Positions 1 to 5,676 of a stretch of DNA of 8,768 nucleotides are shown in pieces; position 1 is the stretch's first letter, and every line of letters starts with the position of its first letter. A program made the position numbers and the translations under genes. The notes beneath the pieces were generated by a model that saw only the letters and a list, made by a program, of their open reading frames with translations, ran no database searches and was not told the origin of the DNA. This DNA is from Methylococcaceae bacterium. Lineage in GTDB: Bacteria; Pseudomonadota; Gammaproteobacteria; Methylococcales; Methylococcaceae. The stretch lies in NCBI GenBank assembly GCA_028678445.1, contig JAJRDJ010000172.1:1-8768 (forward strand), written 5' to 3'.

Positions 1-422
1 TCGCCATCCTCGACCCGGATTGGCCGCTTGATTCGGATGAAGCGTTTGGCGGCATTCTGCTCTTCAACACCGGCCGACTGGATCAGGAACACGAAAGGAC
101 CCGCGCTACCATCCATGATGGGTACCTCCGGAGCACTGACATCAACATAGGCATTATCAATACCTAGTCCCGCCAGCGCGGACAAGAGATGCTCTACAGT
201 CGACACCTTGACATCGCCCTTGACCAGGGTTGTGGAAAGTGTGGTATCCCCCACGTTTTGAGGCGTAGCGGGAATATCCACCGGCTCAGGCAAGTCCATG
301 CGACGAAAGACGATCCCGGTATTGGGCGCGGCGGGTCTCAGCGACAGGTAAACCTTTTCGCCGGTATGCAAACCGACCCCGGTCGCCTTGATTATGTTTT
401 TCAGTGTTCTTTGCCTGATCAT
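1..422 (-). CDS. lpxC: UDP-3-O-acyl-N-acetylglucosamine deacetylase, N-terminal part (3' end outside window)
   Basis: LpxC is the zinc-dependent cytoplasmic deacetylase that catalyses the committed step of lipid A synthesis. About 140 N-terminal residues are visible; the rest, including the other zinc ligands expected in the C-terminal half, lies beyond the window start. The protein begins MIRQRTLK and continues with ATGVGLHTG (residues 13-21), the usual LpxC opening. STVEHLLSALAGLGID (from residue 74) carries His78, equivalent to the first zinc ligand (His79) of E. coli. APEVPIMDGSAGPFV follows. The ATG at 422-420 is chosen because the homology starts exactly there and an AGGAG lies 8 nt upstream. 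It is the last gene of the cluster, 127 bp after ftsZ, as in E. coli and Pseudomonas. In E. coli LpxC is also controlled by FtsH proteolysis through its C-terminus, which cannot be seen here. Confidence 0.97.
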   Translation of the reverse strand, partial: MIRQRTLKNIIKATGVGLHTGEKVYLSLRPAAPNTGIVFRRMDLPEPVDIPATPQNVGDTTLSTTLVKGDVKVSTVEHLLSALAGLGIDNAYVDVSAPEVPIMDGSAGPFVFLIQSAGVEEQNAAKRFIRIKRPIRVEDG

Positions 423-430
423 CAGATTTT

Positions 431-435
431 CTCCT
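431..435 (-). promoter_or_regulatory. Ribosome binding site of lpxC
   Basis: AGGAG lies 8 nt upstream of the lpxC ATG. It sits inside one of two copies of GATCAGG; the other copy spans the lpxC start codon. It supports the ATG at 422 as the start. Confidence 0.7.
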
Positions 436-449
436 GATCTAGTTACGAT

Positions 450-492
450 CTTGTCCCGTCCGCTCACCCGGACAGGCAACGGACGGGGCAAG
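450..492 (-). repeat. Imperfect inverted repeat (hairpin) between ftsZ and lpxC
   Basis: The arms at 450-462 and 480-492 are 13 bases each and pair at 12 of 13 positions, around a 17-nt loop. In the minus-strand transcript the odd pair is C-A; read on the plus strand it would be a G-T wobble. A second, shorter stem competes for the 455-462 arm: 469-476 can pair with it over 8 bp (one wobble) around a 6-nt loop. No T-rich tract follows on the lpxC side, so this is not a standard intrinsic terminator. It could be an attenuator, an mRNA processing or stability element, or a protein-binding site. The pairing is read directly from the sequence; the function is unknown. Confidence 0.6.
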
Positions 493-549
493 CTCAATAG
501 GCCCATGTTGATAAAGCATGATCCCTCACTGCAAGGCGCTTCAACTGTG

Positions 550-1704
550 TCAGTCGGCCTGGCGGCGCAAGAATGCCGGAATATCGAGATATTCCAGATC
601 CATTTCCTTCTCCTTCTTGGCTTCAGGCCGCTGCTCCATCTGGGAATGCTTGCGGGTCATGGCCGGACGGCGCGTCATTTCGCCATAATCGATTTCACCG
701 GTATTTTTCTGCACTAGCTTGAGCGTTGGCTCACTAGCCTGGCGCATACCGGACAGCCCTGTAGCGACCACCGTCACCCGCATCTCATCATGGAGTTCGG
801 GGTCGATGACCATCCCGATAACCACATCGGCGTCATCCGAGGCAAACTCCCGTACCACATTGCCCACTTCGTCAAACTCGCCAATCGCCATGTCCTGGCC
901 ACCGGTAATATTTACCAGGATCCCGCGCGCCCCCTGCAAATTGATATCCTCGAGGAGCGGGCTGGCAATCGCCGCTTCCGCCGCTTCCCGCGCACGACTC
1001 GAACCATGCCCGATACCCGTGCCCATCATCGCCATCCCCATTTCGGCCATGATCGTGCGGACATCGGCAAAGTCGACGTTGATCAGCCCCGGTCGCGTGA
1101 TGAGGTCGGCGATGCCCTGCACCGCACCCAGCAGCACGTCGTTGGCGGCAGCGAATGCGCTCATCAGACTGGCTTCACGACCAAGCACGGGAAGCAGCTT
1201 CTCGTTCGGAATGGTGATCAGCGAGTCGACGAACTGGCTCAATTCCTCGATACCCTTTTCCGCCATATCCCGGCGTTTCTTGCCCTCGAAGGCGAACGGC
1301 TTGGTGACGATAGCCACCGTGAGGATGCCGGCCTCCTTGGCGATTTCAGCAATAACCGGCGCCGCTCCGGTGCCAGTGCCGCCGCCCATGCCGGCGGTAA
1401 TGAACACCATGTCGGAGCCTTCCAGCACCTCAAGAATGCGGTCCCGGTCATCCAGAGCCGCCTGACGGCCGATATCCGGATTAGCGCCGGCTCCGAGGCC
1501 CTTGGTCAACGCGTTACCCAATTGAATCACCGAGCGCGCCTGCAGACTCTTGAGCGCCTGGGCATCGGTATTGGCGCAGATAAAATCCACCCCTTCCACC
1601 AGACTGTTCACCATGTGGTTGACCGCGTTGCCGCCGCCACCGCCGACCCCAATCACCTTAATGACGGCGTTCTGGCTGTAAGAATCCACGATTTCAAATT
1701 TCAT
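550..1704 (-). CDS. ftsZ: Cell division protein FtsZ, tubulin-like GTPase
   Basis: FtsZ polymerises with GTP into the cytoplasmic Z ring that marks the division site and recruits the divisome. From the ATG at 1704 it has 384 residues (E. coli 383). Visible in order: the glycine-rich nucleotide loop at 21-25 followed by NAVNHM; the tubulin signature GGGTGTG at 107-113; the T7 loop with Asn209, Asp211 and Asp214, which completes the GTPase site of the next subunit; a variable charged linker at roughly 320-368; and the C-terminal peptide EYLDIPAFLRRQAD, which in E. coli binds FtsA and ZipA. All key residues are intact. An in-frame ATG at 1770 would add 22 residues but lies inside ftsA and precedes the strong binding site AAAGGGGTGG, so the 1704 start is preferred. 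It follows ftsA by 26 nt. Confidence 0.98.
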   Translation of the reverse strand: MKFEIVDSYSQNAVIKVIGVGGGGGNAVNHMVNSLVEGVDFICANTDAQALKSLQARSVIQLGNALTKGLGAGANPDIGRQAALDDRDRILEVLEGSDMVFITAGMGGGTGTGAAPVIAEIAKEAGILTVAIVTKPFAFEGKKRRDMAEKGIEELSQFVDSLITIPNEKLLPVLGREASLMSAFAAANDVLLGAVQGIADLITRPGLINVDFADVRTIMAEMGMAMMGTGIGHGSSRAREAAEAAIASPLLEDINLQGARGILVNITGGQDMAIGEFDEVGNVVREFASDDADVVIGMVIDPELHDEMRVTVVATGLSGMRQASEPTLKLVQKNTGEIDYGEMTRRPAMTRKHSQMEQRPEAKKEKEMDLEYLDIPAFLRRQAD

Positions 1705-1708
1705 ATAT

Positions 1709-1718
1709 CCACCCCTTT
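1709..1718 (-). promoter_or_regulatory. Ribosome binding site of ftsZ
   Basis: AAAGGGGTGG lies just upstream of the ATG at 1704, with the GGGG core 7 nt from it. It is the strongest-looking ribosome binding site in the window. That fits FtsZ being made in much larger amounts than its neighbours, and it decides the ftsZ start against the upstream ATG at 1770. Confidence 0.7.
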
Positions 1719-1730
1719 GTAACAGAAAAA

Positions 1731-2966
1731 TCAAAAGTTTCCCGTGAACCAGTTTTTCATCCGTGTCCACAGCCCCCTGAAACCAGGCCCCAACGACCCA
1801 TGATGTTCTCCCTGCAGATGCTGCTGCTTACCAAACAGCAACAACCCCGCTCCGGTCGCATAAGCGGGATTGCGCACCACCTCCTTCAAGCCGGCGATGA
1901 ACTGTGGCATGCCGATTCGCACCGGCACATGGAAGATCTCCTCCGCCAGCTCAACCAGGCCCTCTACCCTCGAACTGCCACCGCTCAACACGACCCCCGC
2001 GGCGATCAAGTCTTCGAAACCGCTGCGACGCAGCTCGGCCTGCACGAGCATTAACAGCTCCTCATAGCGCGGTTCGACAATTTCAGCCAGATTCAGCCGC
2101 GAAATCTGGCGAACCGGCCGTTCGCCCAGACTCGGCACTTCGATGAGGTCATCCAGGCTGGCCAGTTGCGTCAGGGCACAGGCATGCTTGATCTTGATTT
2201 CCTCGGCAAACTGGGTGGGCGTCCGCAAGGCGACGGCAATGTCATTGGTCACCTGGTCACCGGCAATAGGAATGACGGAGGTGTGCCGTATGGCGCCGTC
2301 GGTAAAAACCGCGATATCGGTCGTTCCGCCACCGATATCCACCAGACAGACACCCAGCTCCTTTTCGTCATCCGTAAGCACCGCGGCGCTTGATGCCAGT
2401 TGTTCCAGAATGATGTCCTCGACTTCGAGCCCACAGCGCCGGATACACTTGACTATGTTCTGGGCGGCGCTGACCGCGCCAGTCACGATGTGGACGCGGG
2501 CCTCCAGACGAATGCCCGACATGCCCACCGGTTCCTTAATGCCTTCCTGACGATCGATCACATATTCCTGCGGCAGGATATGGAGGATTTTCTGGTCTGC
2601 CGGAATGGCCACGGCCCGTGCCGAATCGATGACCCGGTCGACGTCGCCCTGCGTGACTTCCTTATCCTTGATGGCAACGATGCCATGCGAATTCATGCTG
2701 AGGATATGGCTACCGGCAATCCCCGCATACACCGAGTTAATACGGCAGCCTGCCATCAGTTCCGCCTCGTCAACGGCGCGCTGAATCGATTGCACGGTGG
2801 TCTCCAGATTCACCACCACGCCTTTTTTGAGTCCTCTGGAGGGATGTGTCCCGAGACCAACCACTTCAATGTCGCCCTCCGGGTTGATTTCACCGACGAT
2901 ACAAGCGACCTTGGACGTGCCGATATCCAACCCCACAATGAGATTGCGGTCTGATTTTTTAGCCAT
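1731..2966 (-). CDS. ftsA: Cell division protein FtsA, actin-like membrane tether of FtsZ
   Basis: FtsA is an actin-family ATP-binding protein that anchors FtsZ filaments to the inner membrane and recruits later division proteins. It has 411 residues from the ATG at 2966 (E. coli 420). Visible: the phosphate-1 motif GLDIGTSKV at 12-20; the FtsA-specific 1C region at about 85-165 with EVTQGDVDRVI and the segment QEYVIDRQEGIKEPVGMSG; the phosphate-2 motif DIGGGTTD at 210-217; the adenosine motif VVLSGGSSRVEG near residue 330; and a C-terminal amphipathic helix, GLWTRMKNWFTGNF, that fits the membrane-targeting sequence. The start was chosen because MAKKSDRNLIVGL aligns with E. coli FtsA and GGAAGG lies 10 nt upstream. 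The earlier ATG at 2984 overlaps that site and has poor upstream sequence. It lies 53 nt after ftsQ and 26 nt before ftsZ. Confidence 0.97.
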   Translation of the reverse strand: MAKKSDRNLIVGLDIGTSKVACIVGEINPEGDIEVVGLGTHPSRGLKKGVVVNLETTVQSIQRAVDEAELMAGCRINSVYAGIAGSHILSMNSHGIVAIKDKEVTQGDVDRVIDSARAVAIPADQKILHILPQEYVIDRQEGIKEPVGMSGIRLEARVHIVTGAVSAAQNIVKCIRRCGLEVEDIILEQLASSAAVLTDDEKELGVCLVDIGGGTTDIAVFTDGAIRHTSVIPIAGDQVTNDIAVALRTPTQFAEEIKIKHACALTQLASLDDLIEVPSLGERPVRQISRLNLAEIVEPRYEELLMLVQAELRRSGFEDLIAAGVVLSGGSSRVEGLVELAEEIFHVPVRIGMPQFIAGLKEVVRNPAYATGAGLLLFGKQQHLQGEHHGSLGPGFRGLWTRMKNWFTGNF

Positions 2967-2976
2967 CGATCGGGTG

Positions 2977-2982
2977 CCTTCC
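2977..2982 (-). promoter_or_regulatory. Probable ribosome binding site of ftsA
   Basis: GGAAGG lies 10 nt upstream of the ATG at 2966. It overlaps the alternative upstream ATG at 2984, which has no good purine-rich site of its own, so it supports the shorter FtsA. Confidence 0.5.
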
Positions 2983-3019
2983 ATTCATAATCTTGCGCAT
3001 GAGAAAAATCAGTAACCAG

Positions 3020-3805
3020 TTAACCGGACTTGGGGGTGGCGTTTCTCTCCACCGGTGGAGCCGTGACCACCGGATTGAAGGTCACCGCGAATCCGCTACG
3101 GTATCGAAAATCCAGTCGTTTCAAGGTACCAGGATGGTATTCGGCCAAGCGGAGCAGTACGCTCAGCATGCGTTCCGTGGCAGCAAGGGGATCCTTGTTC
3201 CCATAGACGACTTCCAGCCCATCGGATAGCACCGCCCTCCAGGCCAGCCTGTCGCTGAGCCTCAGGTCAACTACGGCGACCCTCCCTTTCGCGAATTTCT
3301 CATTAAGACCTTTCAGCATGGCCAGCACCTCGCCTTCATGGCCCGCCGGCCCCTGCAGGGCTGGCAATCCGGAATAATCGGCGTCTCCGGACCTATCAGC
3401 AGGGAAAACCACGCCGTTGTCGCTTATCAGGCTGTTACTGCCCCAGCGCGCCACGGGGTTATGTTCCGTGACCTCCACCATCACCGTGTCTGGCCAAATC
3501 CGGGCCACCCGCGCCGCAGCGACCCTCGGCAGCCCGGCAGCCGCCTGTTCAACTGCCTGTAAATCCGCCCTGAAATAATTCCGATGCAACAGCGGCAGTA
3601 ATACTTTCCGCAATTCCTCCGGATCGAGATTGGCGAACTCCCCTTCGACACGCACGTGCCTAATCGGTAGCAGGGCATCAAAACGAACCATCAAGGAATC
3701 CCTCTGCCAGGCAATCAGAAAGCCCACCGCAACCATGGCCAGCAGTGATAGTCCGGCCCGAATATTCGGCCATTTTTGTCGGGGCTTCTGGCGGATGCGC
3801 GGCAT
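3020..3805 (-). CDS. ftsQ: Cell division protein FtsQ
   Basis: FtsQ is a bitopic inner-membrane protein that links the cytoplasmic ring to the periplasmic FtsB-FtsL pair and, through them, to FtsW-FtsI. It has 261 residues (E. coli 276). Visible: a basic cytoplasmic tail at 1-15 (PRIRQKPRQK); one membrane segment at about 16-33; a POTRA domain from about residue 48 (IRHVRVEGEFANLDPEEL) to about 117, including the WPDTVMVEVTEHNPVARW stretch; and a C-terminal beta domain with KRLDFRYRSGFAVTF, matching the region that contacts FtsB in E. coli. The polar tail after it is short. The ATG lies 6 nt beyond the ddl stop and has AGGG about 10 nt upstream inside the end of ddl, so the two genes are probably coupled. 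Sequence conservation of FtsQ is low in general, but domain order and position make the call safe. Confidence 0.95.
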   Translation of the reverse strand: MPRIRQKPRQKWPNIRAGLSLLAMVAVGFLIAWQRDSLMVRFDALLPIRHVRVEGEFANLDPEELRKVLLPLLHRNYFRADLQAVEQAAAGLPRVAAARVARIWPDTVMVEVTEHNPVARWGSNSLISDNGVVFPADRSGDADYSGLPALQGPAGHEGEVLAMLKGLNEKFAKGRVAVVDLRLSDRLAWRAVLSDGLEVVYGNKDPLAATERMLSVLLRLAEYHPGTLKRLDFRYRSGFAVTFNPVVTAPPVERNATPKSG

Positions 3806-3811
3806 TGAGGG

Positions 3812-4753
3812 TTATCCCTGAACGAAACTGGTTTCAAGTATGCGCCAGACCAGATCGTCAAATTCGATCCCCGCCTGTCTCGCTGCCATCGGCACCAGGC
3901 TATGGTCGGTCATGCCCGGGACTGTGTTTACCTCGATTAGCCAGGGCCGATCCTGAGCATCAACCATCAAATCAACCCGCGCCCAGCCGGACACACCGAC
4001 CATCTCGCAAGCCTCTGCCGCCAGTGCCTGCAGGCGCTGTTCCACCGCTGGCGCGAGCCCACAAGGACAATGGTACTGTGTGGTCTCGGCGCGATACTTG
4101 GCGTCGAAATCATAAAAGGTATGGGGAGTTTCGAGACGGATGAGGGGGAGGGGTTTAGCGTCCAGGATTGCGGCGGTGTATTCCTTTCCAACCACCCAGG
4201 ATTCCGCAAAGACATCGCAATTATATAACGATGCGGTGATCCATGCTTCCTTGAGCTGGGTCTGGTCTTCAGCCCGGCTCATCCCAATGCTGGAGCCTTC
4301 TTGAGCTGGTTTGATGATAACGGGGAAACCCAGTGTTTCCTCGCAGACCGCGAGGTCCGCCTCATTTTTGAGCCGCATCCAGCGCGGAGTGGGGAGACCC
4401 GCCCCCATCCAGCACAGTTTGGTCCTGAGCTTGTCCATGCTGAGCGCCGAGGCGAGCACACCGCTACCCGTGTAAGGAATGCCAAGGACCTCCAGAGCAC
4501 CCTGCAGCACACCGTCTTCACCCCCGCGTCCATGCAGAATATTGAATACCCGATCAAACGGTACATCGCTGTCGATCAATGGCTGGATCAGCCGGCTATC
4601 CACTTCAAAGCCCGTGGCATTCACGCCCTGGTTGAGCAGTGCCTTAAGGACCGCCCGACCGCTTTTCAGGGAAACTTCACGCTCGGCGGCGGCGCCCCCC
4701 ATCAGCACCGCGACACGGCCAAATTCTGCGGCTTCGCTCACTTTTCGACTCAT
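3812..4753 (-). CDS. ddl: D-alanine--D-alanine ligase
   Basis: Ddl is a cytoplasmic ATP-grasp enzyme that joins two D-alanines for the end of the peptidoglycan stem peptide. It is DdlB-like, with 313 residues from the ATG at 4753. Visible (numbered from that ATG): LMGGAAAEREVSL with Glu24, equivalent to E. coli Glu15 that binds the first D-Ala; LHGRGGEDGVLQG near 74-85; the ATP-grasp lysine in IIKP (Lys148) followed by EGSSIGMS; the omega loop with FYDFDAKY, where Tyr220 corresponds to E. coli Tyr216 and points to D-Ala-D-Ala rather than D-Ala-D-lactate; then Arg259 in WARVD, and the magnesium and substrate residues Glu274 and Asn276 in EVNTVPGMT, followed by HSLVP. The start is ambiguous: GTGATG offers GTG at 4756 (4-nt overlap with murB) or ATG at 4753 (1-nt overlap). 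A GGGGG run is 7 nt from the ATG and only 4 from the GTG, favouring the ATG. Confidence 0.96.
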   Translation of the reverse strand: MSRKVSEAAEFGRVAVLMGGAAAEREVSLKSGRAVLKALLNQGVNATGFEVDSRLIQPLIDSDVPFDRVFNILHGRGGEDGVLQGALEVLGIPYTGSGVLASALSMDKLRTKLCWMGAGLPTPRWMRLKNEADLAVCEETLGFPVIIKPAQEGSSIGMSRAEDQTQLKEAWITASLYNCDVFAESWVVGKEYTAAILDAKPLPLIRLETPHTFYDFDAKYRAETTQYHCPCGLAPAVEQRLQALAAEACEMVGVSGWARVDLMVDAQDRPWLIEVNTVPGMTDHSLVPMAARQAGIEFDDLVWRILETSFVQG

Positions 4754-5676
4754 CACGCAGCCCCCGCCCTACAACCAACGATTTTGACTTCCGGCATCAG
4801 TTCCACCCCCTGCAGACGCAGCACTACGTTTCTGACATGGAGTACCAGCCCCTCGATATCCGCGGCGCTGGCCTTACCGGTGTTGACGATGAAGTTGGCG
4901 TGCTTTTCGGAAACCTGGGCACCCCCGATGGCAAAACCCTTGAGGCCACACGCCTCGATGAGACGCGCCGAGAAATCCCCCTCGGGATTCCTGAAAACCG
5001 AACCGCAACTCGGTTGGCTGGTTGGCTGAGTTTCATTACGACGCGCCAGCAGACCTTTTATTTTCGAACGACTTGCGCTTACATCGCCCTTTTGCAGAAC
5101 CAGGTCGCAACCCACGAACCATTCTTGCTCAGGGCCGCGAACACAGCGGTAGCCGACAGCAAAATCCCCGGGCTCACGCTGCCGGAGGCGGCCGTGCCGG
5201 TCCACCGTCGTCACCCGCCGCACCAGACTCCAGGTTTCTCCGCCAAACGCCCCGGCGTTCATGGCCAGCGCTCCACCCATGGTACCGGGAATGCCGGCCA
5301 GGAATTCCGCCCCCACCAGCCCCTGTTCCGCGCAAAACCTGGCCACATGCGCACAGGGCACGCCGGCCTGCACCTCTATCCCGCCCGGTTCGTGCAAAGT
5401 GAGAAGTTTCAATCTATTACGGGTGCAAATCACAGTCCCGCGCACACCGCCATCACGCACCAGGAGATTGCTTCCCAGCCCTAACCAGAGCAAAGGCTCA
5501 TCCGCCGGGAGCGCTTTTAAAAAAACCAGCAAATCCTCCAGGTCGGCCGGCAGAAAAAACCGCTCGGCCGGTCCGCCGGCACGCCAGGAATTGTGTTCCG
5601 CCATCGGCTCATTGAGCCTAAGCTCACCCCGGATTTTCAGGGCGAGCGAGTCCCGAAGCTCAGCCAGCGCGCTCAA
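4753..5676 (-). CDS. murB: UDP-N-acetylenolpyruvoylglucosamine reductase, short (type II) MurB
   Basis: MurB is the cytoplasmic FAD enzyme that reduces UDP-GlcNAc-enolpyruvate to UDP-MurNAc with NADPH. It has 307 residues, the length of type II MurB; E. coli type I is longer (about 340). Visible: HNSWRAGGPAERFFLP at 28-43; the FAD-binding PP-loop region with LGLGSNLLVRDGG at 65-77; FLAGIPGTMGGALAMNAGAFG at 125-145; GYRCVR at 175-180 with the substrate-binding Tyr-Arg; SCGSVFRNP at 223-231, where Ser226 should be the proton-donating serine; HANFIVN at 259-265; and MPEVKIVG near the end. The start is a TTG (5676) whose TGA overlaps the murC stop, with AGCGGGG 7 nt upstream. The first ATG (residue 25) would cut into conserved sequence just before HNSWRAGGPA. 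Its place between murC and ddl differs from E. coli. Confidence 0.96.
   Translation of the reverse strand: MSALAELRDSLALKIRGELRLNEPMAEHNSWRAGGPAERFFLPADLEDLLVFLKALPADEPLLWLGLGSNLLVRDGGVRGTVICTRNRLKLLTLHEPGGIEVQAGVPCAHVARFCAEQGLVGAEFLAGIPGTMGGALAMNAGAFGGETWSLVRRVTTVDRHGRLRQREPGDFAVGYRCVRGPEQEWFVGCDLVLQKGDVSASRSKIKGLLARRNETQPTSQPSCGSVFRNPEGDFSARLIEACGLKGFAIGGAQVSEKHANFIVNTGKASAADIEGLVLHVRNVVLRLQGVELMPEVKIVGCRAGAA

Larger units (their letters stand above)
423..549 (-). other. ftsZ-lpxC intergenic region
   Basis: This is the longest gap in the window (127 bp). It holds a long imperfect inverted repeat near its middle and the lpxC ribosome binding site at its lpxC end. I see no convincing sigma-70 promoter by eye and no ORF. 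In E. coli the equivalent region carries a promoter for lpxC (envA); that is family knowledge and is not shown by this sequence. Confidence 0.8.

Noticed and set aside
450..492. Intrinsic terminator after ftsZ
   Set aside because: The hairpin is strong, but the sequence after it on the minus strand has no T-rich tract, so it fails the usual criterion.
423..549. A sigma-70 promoter for lpxC in the gap after ftsZ
   Set aside because: By eye, TTGAAG or TTGCAG can be paired only with poor -10 sequences at proper spacing. A promoter is plausible from E. coli but is not supported well enough here.
790..1722. A 310-codon open frame on the plus strand, antisense to ftsZ, and a second of 248 codons at 719-1465
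   Set aside because: Both are full-length shadows of ftsZ, whose codon bias leaves opposite frames free of stops. The translations show no recognisable domain and are rich in His, Arg or Ser as expected of antisense reading.
1705..1770. A 22-residue N-terminal extension of FtsZ from an ATG at 1770
   Set aside because: It would overlap the end of ftsA, it includes the ftsZ ribosome binding site as coding sequence, and FtsZ homology begins only at the later ATG.
2967..2984. A 6-residue longer FtsA from an ATG at 2984
   Set aside because: There is no good ribosome binding site upstream, and the GGAAGG that would serve the ATG at 2966 overlaps this codon. The longer form cannot be fully excluded.
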